Source: Nitrospira sp. (GTDB lineage Bacteria > Nitrospirota > Nitrospiria > Nitrospirales > Nitrospiraceae). Taken from it: a DNA stretch of 62,604 nt. The stretch is taken from assembly GCA_029194725.1 (NCBI GenBank), contig JARFXQ010000018.1, positions 1 to 62,604 on the forward strand, written 5' to 3'. Both the position numbers and the translations under genes were made by a program. The notes under the pieces are model-generated. The model ran no database searches. It saw only the letters and a list, made by a program, of their open reading frames with translations, and was not told where the DNA came from. Shown piece by piece: positions 1 to 6,773 of this stretch. The stretch's first letter is position 1. Every line of letters begins with the position of its first letter.

Positions 1-88
1 CTTCAATAAGTCGGGGAAGGAAGTGGCCCGCATTCAAGTCGAAGAGCCCATCTATATCCGGCCGGCCGAACGGGTGACCTGGCTGTAG
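1..88 (+). CDS. C-terminal end of an unidentified protein (5' end outside window)
   Basis: The window opens inside an open frame whose first whole codon is at base 2. It encodes about 28 residues ending ...YIRPAERVTWL and stops at TAG 86-88. The tail is too short to assign a family. The reading frame is supported by the position of the stop just ahead of a strong GC-rich hairpin at 111-148, which is where a gene end is expected. Confidence 0.55.
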   Translation, partial: FNKSGKEVARIQVEEPIYIRPAERVTWL

Positions 89-110
89 CTCGACCTCAGG
101 CCCAAGGCTC

Positions 111-148
111 AGCGGGGGCGACGTCCATCCAAGGGCGTCGCCCCCGCT
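111..148 (+). terminator. GC-rich stem-loop, probable terminator
   Basis: A perfect 13-bp inverted repeat, AGCGGGGGCGACG (111-123) and its complement (136-148), with a 12-base loop. It lies 22 bases after the stop of the gene ending at 88. The downstream sequence is only weakly T-rich (TGTTCC), so it is not a textbook intrinsic terminator. Confidence 0.6.
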
Positions 149-444
149 TGTTCCAGGATCGCAAGCCTTCGTCTTGTTTAGGAAGTGGCCACTCTCCGAA
201 TGGGCTCTTCACAAAAACCATACAGCGTTATTCCACTGGGTATATTCTCTCAAGCCAAGTCCCTCCATTTGAGCGCCCACGCCCTCGGTGCGTAGGGCAG
301 AAGGAGTCAGAGTCGTTCTAGCCGGAAACATCGATCTTTTGGCTCACCACCACTGAATCTTCTGCGCACTTGACGAGATGCCTAGCGTCCAGTACAGTTT
401 TTACTTATGGCGTCCTTGTTATTCAATTGGGGAGCATTCCCGGC
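149..444. other. Intergenic stretch without a recognisable gene
   Basis: No convincing coding signal or repeat was seen. An in-frame TTG at 370 could extend the next gene upstream, but nothing resembling a ribosome-binding site precedes it. Confidence 0.5.
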
Positions 445-774
445 GTGACATCACATCAGCAGCAATCACTGCCCTTTGCTGCCCAAGCCATCCCATTTGA
501 TGAGTTTCTCGCTTCCGGTAAACTCCCAGATGGCTATCTGCATAGTGATTATGTCGCTCAGCAATTCGTCGAGCGTCTTGTTCACTATATCCTCAGCGTG
601 CCAGCCGGCAGTTATTCCATGGCTCAGCTGAGCCAACTCTTGGAGCAACTCGATCCACGCTCGCAGGTCTTCTTCTTCAAGCGCTTGAAAGAAACCAGCC
701 CTGATTGTTTGAAAGATTTTGCACCCCTCTACTACGGGTTCATGAACGAGTTCCATTCCCTCCTGTTCACATAA
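445..774 (+). CDS. Small hypothetical protein (about 109 aa)
   Basis: No family is recognised. The frame is open from TTG 370. I prefer GTG 445 because GGGGAG at 429-434 lies about ten bases upstream, while the TTG has no ribosome-binding site. The product looks soluble and largely helical. It is rich in Leu, Gln, Phe and Tyr, and its C-terminal half (LSQLLEQLDPRSQVFFFKRL) looks amphipathic. No signal peptide remains with the GTG start; with the TTG start a weak hydrophobic stretch would be added. Ends TAA 772-774, followed by a tandem repeat and the promoter of the next gene. Confidence 0.6.
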   Translation: MTSHQQQSLPFAAQAIPFDEFLASGKLPDGYLHSDYVAQQFVERLVHYILSVPAGSYSMAQLSQLLEQLDPRSQVFFFKRLKETSPDCLKDFAPLYYGFMNEFHSLLFT

Positions 775-780
775 GACTGA

Positions 781-806
781 CCGCTAAAAATATCCGCTAA
801 AAATAT
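781..806 (+). repeat. Two tandem copies of a 13-bp unit
   Basis: CCGCTAAAAATAT occurs at 781-793 and again at 794-806, followed by CCC. The repeat sits immediately 5' of a sigma-70-like promoter (-35 at 810). It may be an operator, or simply slippage in an A-rich UP-like region. Confidence 0.8.
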
Positions 807-809
807 CCC

Positions 810-837
810 TTGTCCGCACTCGAATCTGATGTATAAT
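810..837 (+). promoter_or_regulatory. Sigma-70-type promoter for the 867 gene
   Basis: TTGTCC at 810-815 and a perfect TATAAT at 832-837 are separated by 16 bases. The start codon is 29 bases downstream. The A-rich tandem repeat just upstream could act as an UP element. Confidence 0.65.
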
Positions 838-866
838 TGCGGCTCATCTAAACGTGAAGGAGTATT

Positions 867-1235
867 ATGAATCCATCGTTACAAAGAGGTGTCACCAGTT
901 TCTACAATTTGATTTATGAAGCACAGACTTTCGCTACCGCCATGGCAAGGATCGACACCGCTGAGCAGGAGCATTATGCCGGACGTATTGAAGGCCTCAA
1001 CTGGGTTCTCGATCGCTGTCAGGAGCTGGAGGAGATGGATACCAACCTTACGCCATCGTCCCTCCAGCGAATCCTAGGTGAAGTCAAATCAGATTTGGAT
1101 CATGAACTATCTGTACAGCGAAGAGAGAAAGGACGCCGCGCCGACGGACGAGAGGAAGCCCTTAATTTCGTTGCCGATTACCTCTCCAGTCTCATAACAG
1201 CAACTGAGATTGAGTCCGCCAAGGCCCCCGTCTAG
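867..1235 (+). CDS. Small hypothetical helical protein (122 aa)
   Basis: Unrecognised family. ATG 867 has a good ribosome-binding site (GAAGGAG, seven bases upstream) and a promoter at 810-837, so the gene is likely expressed. The product is soluble and highly charged. Glu/Gln/Arg-rich heptad-like stretches run through its middle (residues 45-95), compatible with a helical bundle or short coiled coil. There is no signal peptide, membrane segment or metal-binding motif. Ends TAG 1233-1235, just ahead of four consecutive stem-loops. Confidence 0.75.
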   Translation: MNPSLQRGVTSFYNLIYEAQTFATAMARIDTAEQEHYAGRIEGLNWVLDRCQELEEMDTNLTPSSLQRILGEVKSDLDHELSVQRREKGRRADGREEALNFVADYLSSLITATEIESAKAPV

Positions 1236-1253
1236 CCCGGTCTTTTATCACAG

Positions 1254-1384
1254 CGAGATACGTGTCCGTCATCTCGTCACACCAGCCATGTCTTCTCCAG
1301 TCAACCCTGGAGCGACGTGCATCGGCTGCGTAACGCCGATGGATTGGCTGTCGAGGGGTGAGCTTTGTTCTACTAGCTCACCCT
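1254..1384 (+). ncRNA. Run of four stem-loops: structured 3' region or candidate small RNA
   Basis: Four perfect hairpins follow one another: CGAGAT/ATCTCG (1254-1259, 1271-1276), CTCCAG/CTGGAG (1295-1300, 1307-1312), CATCGGC/GCCGATG (1320-1326, 1335-1341) and GGGTGAGCT/AGCTCACCC (1356-1364, 1375-1383). The last is followed by TTCTC and could terminate transcription from 867. A separate promoter is not evident, so a processed 3'UTR RNA or simple multi-hairpin terminator is as likely as an independent RNA gene. Confidence 0.4.
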
Positions 1385-1388
1385 TCTC
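1356..1388 (+). terminator. Stem-loop terminator downstream of the 867 gene
   Basis: Nine-bp perfect stem GGGTGAGCT/AGCTCACCC with a ten-base loop and a short T/C-rich tail (TTCTC). It is the last and strongest of the four hairpins here. Confidence 0.55.
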
Positions 1389-1533
1389 ATCTGGGCCGAG
1401 CGATCCTCTCACTTGCCCCGATTCTCGGTCGGCTCACAGCCCTCAAAGCGACGTCTGAACCACCGATTCTTGTGGCAAACGTTGATCGACAGGCCGACCG
1501 TCAGTGTCCCAATCCGTTGAAATTGATTTACCC

Positions 1534-1563
1534 TTGACCTGAACTTACAATTATCAATAATAT
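1534..1563 (+). promoter_or_regulatory. Possible promoter upstream of the zinc-ribbon ORF
   Basis: TTGACC at 1534-1539 and TAATAT at 1558-1563 are separated by 18 bases. The ATG at 1570 is so close that a transcript from here would be leaderless or nearly so. Confidence 0.4.
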
Positions 1564-1569
1564 AAAACC

Positions 1570-1851
1570 ATGCGTCCACGGAGATCAGGACCTCCATGGC
1601 TCTCCTCGACTGACCGGGCACCCGGTGGACAACCGCGCTCTTCGCCAGAAACCTCACAAGCTCAATTCAGCTCTCTCAACGCTTCCCTCCTGTTCTGTCC
1701 ACGCTGTCGCATGGCCACCCCGACGAGAGAGCGACTACTGCTCGTTCTACCCGTCGGAAATCTTTATGAGTATCTTTGCGTCCATTGTGGAACCTCGACG
1801 GGCTCAAAGACTGACAATCGCGACAAGACTGTTCAAATTGTCTCTCCTTAG
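1570..1851 (+). CDS. Putative small zinc-ribbon protein (93 aa)
   Basis: The C-terminal half contains two knuckles, CPRC (Cys43, Cys46) and CVHC (Cys70, Cys73), spaced by about 23 residues as in zinc ribbons. The intervening sequence is hydrophobic and protein-like, whereas residues 1-38 are low in complexity and may not be translated. No Shine-Dalgarno sequence precedes ATG 1570; a promoter ending at 1563 would allow a leaderless message. Two other frames are open here, so only the Cys pattern argues for this one. A similar small zinc-ribbon protein occurs at 28222. Confidence 0.4.
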   Translation: MRPRRSGPPWLSSTDRAPGGQPRSSPETSQAQFSSLNASLLFCPRCRMATPTRERLLLVLPVGNLYEYLCVHCGTSTGSKTDNRDKTVQIVSP

Positions 1852-1875
1852 CCTCATCGAGCATCGATCTACCAG

Positions 1876-1894
1876 CGGTCGGAGCATCCGACCG
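1876..1894. terminator. Compact GC-rich hairpin
   Basis: CGGTCGGA (1876-1883) and TCCGACCG (1887-1894) form a perfect 8-bp stem with a three-base loop, 25 bases after the zinc-ribbon stop. There is no T-run, so function as a terminator is unproven. The rest of 1852-2125 shows nothing recognisable. Confidence 0.4.
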
Positions 1895-2125
1895 GGTGCA
1901 TACTTAACCGCCTGTGCTTATCCACTGATCACACATCGACGCTAAAAGAGTTGTCCGTATCAGGACTGACAGCATCTGTCCCGCATCGCACGAGACGGTG
2001 GGGACTGGAGACCGACATGACAAGACAGTATGGGGGGGATGGAGCGTCGCTCTAGGAGCGCTGTCACGTACCAGTTGCCCCAATATTGCCACTGCAGAGA
2101 AGTACGAGGAAGGTCGCTGGCTTGG

Positions 2126-2389
2126 TCAACGAATTTGTTCGAGCGGAATCCCTTCTTCGATCAGCATCACTGGAATGTTATCACGGATGGGGTAGAGGAT
2201 CTTCTGGTCGGCGCGAATCAGACCGCCATCAAGCTCTTCTGACACGGGACGCTTCCCCAAATTCGTCACTCCGCCTCGTGCTACAGCGGCATTGAGCTTC
2301 TGTAGGAGGGACTCCTCCGCCAGACTTACCGCCTGTTTGGTATCAGGGCAACAGAGGATTGCCAAAAGCTCTTTATCAATGCTCACGGT
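2126..2389 (-). CDS. Trm112-like / UPF0434 family protein (87 aa)
   Basis: Starts MTVSIDKELLAILCCPDTK and ends with the typical LYPIRDNIPVMLIEE block, in which the family's conserved Y-P-I-R-x-x-I-P-x-M-L is intact. Trm112-like proteins are small zinc-binding partners of methyltransferases in other lineages; the bacterial UPF0434 role is not established. Here the N-terminal metal knuckle is reduced: CCPDTK has no second Cys after the Pro, and no C-terminal CxxC is present, so zinc binding is doubtful. I chose the internal ATG at 2389 because AGGGGAGGG lies just upstream; the frame stays open to 2497. Divergent from the DUF502 gene at 2521. Confidence 0.8.
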   Translation of the reverse strand, partial: TVSIDKELLAILCCPDTKQAVSLAEESLLQKLNAAVARGGVTNLGKRPVSEELDGGLIRADQKILYPIRDNIPVMLIEEGIPLEQIR

Positions 2390-2520
2390 CATCGCCCTCC
2401 CCTGTGTGACGTCGGTAGAATAATCGAAAGACATTTCTAGAGCAAGCTCTCTCATAAGGAACTCCTCATGCTCCGACATTTCTGATACACTCGGCATGCT
2501 TTCTACAAGGATCTCTCATC

Positions 2521-3129
2521 ATGATCAAATCCTTTTGGAAGACGTGCATGGCAGGTCTCATCGTTTTGCTCCCGGCCTGGGTCACATTCTTGATTCTCTC
2601 GACTCTGTTCACTACCCTTGATGGGGTAGTCGGTCGATACATGTCGGACCCAGCTCCTGGCCTGGGCCTACTGCTATTGGCCACGCTTCTCGTTGCTGTC
2701 GGCCTCGTCGGCGACCATGTGATCGGGCAAGGCTTGTTAGTGAGGCTTGAACAACGTATTGAACAGATCCCACTCGTGCAGAGCATCTATCTCACATTGA
2801 AAGGCATGACCGATGTTTTAAATTTCCGGTCTCGCTTTGGTCGCAGTAAAGTGGTGGCCTTTCCATTCCCTCGTGATGGATGTTGGGCCTTGGGTTTCGT
2901 GATGGGGATAGCGCCCCCATACCTTCAGGTCGAACCTTCCCGCACCCTCTTTATGGTCTTCGTTCCCACCGCCATTCACCCGCTGACAGGATTTCTGGCT
3001 TTTATCCCTGAGCAAGTGCTCCGCCCAATCAATCTTCCTGTTGAAGATGCGATGAAAATGGAGTTTTCAGCCGGATTCTATAGACCCCAGCGCGGATGGC
3101 TTGACCCATCCCAATCGCTCCAGCCGTGA
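2521..3129 (+). CDS. DUF502 family membrane protein (202 aa)
   Basis: Belongs to the DUF502 family of inner-membrane proteins of unknown function. Two hydrophobic helices are visible, about residues 8-32 (GLIVLLPAWVTFLIL) and 46-68. The family hallmark follows at 77-92, an E-x-I-P-L-V-x-S-I-Y block, and then a soluble region with G-x-V-x-G-I-A-P-P-like and FVPT motifs. Length is usual for the family. The stop is followed only six bases later by the GNAT gene, suggesting cotranscription. Confidence 0.88.
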   Translation: MIKSFWKTCMAGLIVLLPAWVTFLILSTLFTTLDGVVGRYMSDPAPGLGLLLLATLLVAVGLVGDHVIGQGLLVRLEQRIEQIPLVQSIYLTLKGMTDVLNFRSRFGRSKVVAFPFPRDGCWALGFVMGIAPPYLQVEPSRTLFMVFVPTAIHPLTGFLAFIPEQVLRPINLPVEDAMKMEFSAGFYRPQRGWLDPSQSLQP

Positions 3130-3135
3130 TCCAGC

Positions 3136-3633
3136 ATGATCGAGCGCATCCATATCAGACCGGCATCTCAGGACGATCTGGATACCATCGTCATGTTCAA
3201 TGCCGCCATGGCACTCGAAACAGAGCATCGTCAGCTCGATCTTGCAACATTGCGTCAAGGGGCGCTTGCACTCTTACAAAGCCCAGGATATGGATTTTAC
3301 ATCGTTGCCGCACTTCCAGGCGACAAAGGCTACAAGCCGGTCGGCCAACTCATGATCACCTACGAATGGAGCGACTGGCGGAACGGGGCCTTTTGGTGGA
3401 TCCAAAGCGTCTATGTCGAGCCGCCTCAACGTGGTCTGGGGGTCTTTCGAGCCATGCATGACCATATCCTCGTCAGAGCTAGAGCGGATCCACGAGTTTG
3501 CGGGATCAGATTGTACGTGGAACGGGAGAATCGCAGGGCTCAAACTGTGTACCAGCGTGTGGGCCTCGCCCCGTCAGTTTATACAGTATTTGAGCAAGAC
3601 TTCGTCCTGGGGCATGAGATCATTCAAGAATAG
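3136..3633 (+). CDS. GNAT-family N-acetyltransferase (165 aa)
   Basis: GNATs transfer acetyl from acetyl-CoA to an amine. The acetyl-CoA pyrophosphate loop is visible as QRGLGV (residues 98-103), preceded by the strand WWIQSVYVEP. A second signature, ENRRAQTVYQRVGL (131-144), matches the usual E-N-x-x-A-x-x-x-Y-x-x-x-G-F motif. Substrate cannot be told from sequence. The gene begins six bases after the DUF502 stop and is followed by two small lipoprotein genes, so 2521-4532 may be one transcript. Confidence 0.85.
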   Translation: MIERIHIRPASQDDLDTIVMFNAAMALETEHRQLDLATLRQGALALLQSPGYGFYIVAALPGDKGYKPVGQLMITYEWSDWRNGAFWWIQSVYVEPPQRGLGVFRAMHDHILVRARADPRVCGIRLYVERENRRAQTVYQRVGLAPSVYTVFEQDFVLGHEIIQE

Positions 3634-3646
3634 GCAAGGAGTTGCA

Positions 3647-4033
3647 ATGAAACTCCGTCATTCTTTGGTGGACCTTCTAGTGATCGCCTGCTTGCTACAA
3701 GCCTGCGCCTTCAGCCGAGGAACGCTAGGCGACGAAATCCAGTCTGACGTGACCACGACCATTCAAAAAGGCACTACAACAAAGGAAGAGGTACTTCATC
3801 TCCTAGGAGCACCGGATCGGCTACTAGCCCTCAACGGCCGAGACGTCTTTCAGTACTATCGCTACGATGCAAAGGCAGGCAGTCTTTTGCTGATCGCCCT
3901 CAATTTCACGCGCCTCTCAATCAAGAGCGACGATTTATTCATCATCCTCGACCGGGATGGGATTGTCGAAGATGTAATTTCATCGAACCGGACGAAGGAC
4001 CTAAAGTTCCGATTCTGGCCGTTTGGGGATTGA
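3647..4033 (+). CDS. OmlA/SmpA-like outer-membrane lipoprotein (128 aa)
   Basis: ATG 3647 has an AAGGAG ribosome-binding site. A lipoprotein signal peptide ends at the lipobox LLQAC (Cys20). Residues 39-57 (IQKGTTTKEEVLHLLGAPD) are the typical first repeat of the OmlA/SmpA fold, a BLIP-like small domain. SmpA/BamE is the best-known member and acts in the BAM complex. This protein is not clearly BamE itself, since several stand-alone lipoproteins share the domain. It overlaps functionally with the next gene, a second lipoprotein of the same type that begins two bases after this stop. Confidence 0.75.
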   Translation: MKLRHSLVDLLVIACLLQACAFSRGTLGDEIQSDVTTTIQKGTTTKEEVLHLLGAPDRLLALNGRDVFQYYRYDAKAGSLLLIALNFTRLSIKSDDLFIILDRDGIVEDVISSNRTKDLKFRFWPFGD

Positions 4034-4034
4034 T

Positions 4035-4532
4035 GTGACCAACGACTGGAAAGCCGTCTGCGTCTTTTTCCTGGCAGCGATGCTTGGCTTATCCACACCC
4101 GGCTGTAATGTTGTCAGAATCACCCTCAACACGCCCATTACTCCAGCGGATATCGCCTTCATTATTCCGGGACGCACGACCCTAGCTGAGGTTGTGGCCA
4201 AGCTGGGAGCGCCCGACTCGATCACCGATTCCGATACGGGACTTGTGGCTACCTATCGGTTCCTTGACCTGAAATACTCACGGGTCAATTTGGGCTGGCT
4301 CGCGAAACCCTGGACACCAGTCGATCCAGATTTGATTTTTTCCCGCACGGGCCTCGGTGTGGATGCCTTTGAAGTGTTGTGTGATGCGAAGTGGGTCGTG
4401 TTACACCAGGGATTCCAACGTCATCTATTCAGGCCTCCCTTTCATCCCTATCCCTTCCAACCATTGCGGCTGTCCTCTCCCAACAAATTGCGACCATTCA
4501 GTGGCCTCGTTATAATGGCCAGCCATGGGTGA
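4035..4532 (+). CDS. Second OmlA/SmpA-like lipoprotein (165 aa)
   Basis: GTG 4035 follows the preceding stop (TGA 4031-4033) by one base. This suggests translational coupling and favours GTG over an upstream TTG. Lipobox LSTPGC gives Cys24 as the lipidated residue. Residues 44-63 (IPGRTTLAEVVAKLGAPDSI) match the repeat seen in the preceding lipoprotein, so the pair probably arose by duplication and has diverged widely. The C-terminal 40 residues are proline-rich and unrelated. The end overlaps the start of the LOG gene by eight bases. Confidence 0.7.
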   Translation: MTNDWKAVCVFFLAAMLGLSTPGCNVVRITLNTPITPADIAFIIPGRTTLAEVVAKLGAPDSITDSDTGLVATYRFLDLKYSRVNLGWLAKPWTPVDPDLIFSRTGLGVDAFEVLCDAKWVVLHQGFQRHLFRPPFHPYPFQPLRLSSPNKLRPFSGLVIMASHG

Positions 4533-5379
4533 GGAAGCATCCGGCCATTCTCCACGCCTCTATGGTAGCGACCGTTCCTCTTCCTATATCCCGGCCGATA
4601 AGGACACCGAGTTTCTTCAACGAGATGAACTTCGGTCCGTCCGGATCGGACTTGAGCTGCTGAAGCCAGAACTGATCCAAAAAGAAGAACATATCAAATC
4701 CACCATCGTTGTATTTGGGAGCGCCAGACTGCACGAACCGGCTGTCGCGAAACAGGCGCTCCTCATGGCAGAAGAAGAAGCAGCTCAAGCTCCGAACGAT
4801 CGCTTTCGCCAACAACAAGTCGGTATCGCCAAACGGCGGCTCGAGCTGGCGAAGTATTATGATGTCGCCAGAGAATTCGGGCGGCTGGTGTCGTCGATCT
4901 GTCAGATCGGCGGTCATTGTCACTATGTCATCGTGACAGGTGGCGGCCCCGGCATTATGGAGGCGGCCAACCGTGGGGCGCATGACGTGAATGCCAAATC
5001 GATCGGGCTCAACATTGAGTTGCCGCACGAACAGCAACCAAACCCCTACATCACGCCGAGACTCAGTTTTCAGTTTCATTATTTCGCCATTAGAAAAATG
5101 CATTTCCTCATCCGAGCCAAGGCTCTGGTGGCATTTCCGGGAGGGTTCGGCACGCTCGATGAATTGTTTGAAACGCTGACTCTGCTCCAGACCGGTAAAA
5201 CTAAAAGCCTGATCGTTGTCCTGATAGGACGGGACTTTTGGGAGCGCGTGATCAACTGGCAACTGTTCGTTGAGTATGGTCTCATCACGCAGACCGACCT
5301 CAACCTATTTCACTACGCCGACACAGCCCAGGAGGCTTGGGACCTGATCGCACGCCACAATGGAGTGCCCAGGACATGA
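4525..5379 (+). CDS. LOG-family protein with N-terminal extension (284 aa)
   Basis: LOG proteins are Rossmann-fold enzymes; characterised members are phosphoribohydrolases that release cytokinin bases from nucleotide monophosphates, and many bacterial members are annotated as lysine-decarboxylase-like. The nucleotide-binding GGGPGIMEAANRG (139-151) and the catalytic PGGFGTLDE (205-213) are intact. The first roughly 110 residues, including a charged helix at 75-120 inserted after the first strand (IVVFGSA), make it longer than compact LOG proteins of about 190 residues. It overlaps the upstream lipoprotein by eight bases and the downstream hydrolase by four (ATGA), so these genes are translationally coupled. 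Confidence 0.85.
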   Translation: MGEEASGHSPRLYGSDRSSSYIPADKDTEFLQRDELRSVRIGLELLKPELIQKEEHIKSTIVVFGSARLHEPAVAKQALLMAEEEAAQAPNDRFRQQQVGIAKRRLELAKYYDVAREFGRLVSSICQIGGHCHYVIVTGGGPGIMEAANRGAHDVNAKSIGLNIELPHEQQPNPYITPRLSFQFHYFAIRKMHFLIRAKALVAFPGGFGTLDELFETLTLLQTGKTKSLIVVLIGRDFWERVINWQLFVEYGLITQTDLNLFHYADTAQEAWDLIARHNGVPRT

Positions 5380-6773
5380 AACTCTCATTCTATGGTGCCG
5401 CTCGATCGGTCACAGGGAGTCGGCATATGTTGGAGGTGCCGGGCTTCCGGCTGCTATTGGATTGTGGAATGTTTCAGGGGCGGCGAGAAGAAGCGATCCG
5501 GAGAAACCGCGACCTAGGGTTTGAGCCAAAATCTCTTGGTGCGGTTTTGCTCTCGCACGCCCATATCGACCATTCGGGTACCCTCCCGGTTCTGCCGCGG
5601 CAGGGCTATTCTGGGAAAGTCTACCTCACAAGAGCATCGGCCGATCTCACGGGCATCATGCTCGAGGATTCAGCTCGTGTGCAAGCAAACGACTGCCGGT
5701 ATGTCAACAAGCAGGAGCGCAGGCGTGGGAAAACCTGCATTCGGCCATTTTACGACGGAGATGACGTGCGGAGGATCGTTAAGAGATTCGAGGGAGAACG
5801 GTACGGCGATCAGCTTAAGATCGCGCCTCGGATCACCGCATCGTTTCACGACGCCGGCCATATCTTGGGGTCGGCTGCCGTCAGAGTGAAATATACGGCG
5901 CGCGGCAATACCACCACGGTCTTGTTCAGCGGAGATCTGGGTCGATCTCAGATGCCTATCTTGCGCGATCCTGAACCTCCACCTCACTGCGACGTTTTGA
6001 TTCTCGAGTCTACGTATGGCGACCGAATGCATGAACAGGTCGGCGAGGAGATGAAGAAAAAAGCGCAGGAGCTGCTCGACCATGCTCGGGCGCACAAGAG
6101 CAAGATCATCGTGCCCGCCTTTGCCGTGGGCCGGACACAGGAATTGGTCATGCGGATCAAGGATCTGGTCCGTGAAGGCCGCGTGGACCCGGTCCCGATC
6201 TACATCGACTCACCCCTGGCTGGCAAGGCCACGGAGGTGTTCAAGCGACACCCTGAATGTTATGACGACGAAACCATCAAGACCTTCTCGTCCGGTGAAG
6301 ATGTCTTCTCCTCCCGCTACATCCATTTTGTCTCCTCTTCTGAGGACAGCAAGAAGCTTAACGCCATGCGCGGCCCCTGTGTCATCATCTCCTCCTCGGG
6401 CATGTGCGAGGGCGGGCGTGTCATTCATCATCTCAAACATGCAATCCAAGATGAGGCGAATATCATCGTGTTTGTCGGGTTTCAAGCGGAGCATACGCTC
6501 GGTCGCAAGCTCGTCGAAGGCTGGGACGTCGTCCCGATCTTCGGCGTGCCGACGCCCAGAAGGGCTCAGATTGTGAAATTCAACGGCCTGTCGGCCCATG
6601 CAGACCGGAATGATCTCCTGGGATATGTGCGAGCTATTCACCCAAGGCCCAGCACCATTTTCATCGTCCATGGTGAAGAGAAACAGGCTCTCTCCCTTGG
6701 CTCAGCGATCCAAACGGAACATCCGACCATCGATGTACGGATTCCCCATCAGGGTACTACGCATGACATCTAG
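5376..6773 (+). CDS. MBL-fold beta-CASP RNA-metabolising hydrolase (465 aa)
   Basis: Metallo-beta-lactamase fold with a beta-CASP insert, the family of CPSF73/Ysh1-like and bacterial RNase J-like nucleases. Seen: HAHIDHSG (61-68, first zinc ligands), the beta-CASP stretch VPAFAVGRTQELV, SSSGMCEGGRVIHHL, and the C-terminal FNGLSAHADRNDL metal motif. Expected activity is RNA endo- or exonucleolytic cleavage; substrate is unknown. ATG 5376 overlaps the LOG stop as ATGA and has the better context than an in-frame upstream start inside that gene. The peptidase gene begins 11 bases before its stop. Confidence 0.88.
   Translation: MKLSFYGAARSVTGSRHMLEVPGFRLLLDCGMFQGRREEAIRRNRDLGFEPKSLGAVLLSHAHIDHSGTLPVLPRQGYSGKVYLTRASADLTGIMLEDSARVQANDCRYVNKQERRRGKTCIRPFYDGDDVRRIVKRFEGERYGDQLKIAPRITASFHDAGHILGSAAVRVKYTARGNTTTVLFSGDLGRSQMPILRDPEPPPHCDVLILESTYGDRMHEQVGEEMKKKAQELLDHARAHKSKIIVPAFAVGRTQELVMRIKDLVREGRVDPVPIYIDSPLAGKATEVFKRHPECYDDETIKTFSSGEDVFSSRYIHFVSSSEDSKKLNAMRGPCVIISSSGMCEGGRVIHHLKHAIQDEANIIVFVGFQAEHTLGRKLVEGWDVVPIFGVPTPRRAQIVKFNGLSAHADRNDLLGYVRAIHPRPSTIFIVHGEEKQALSLGSAIQTEHPTIDVRIPHQGTTHDI

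Noticed and set aside
781..806. Tandem 13-bp repeat as start of a CRISPR array
   Set aside because: Only two adjacent units without spacers.
1210..1458. Short overlapping frames through the hairpin region
   Set aside because: Ser/Pro/Arg-rich translations without a start signal; the perfect stems explain the sequence better.
4510..5262. 250-aa minus-strand frame opposite the LOG gene
   Set aside because: The sense strand has intact LOG motifs; this frame has no ribosome-binding site or recognisable domain.
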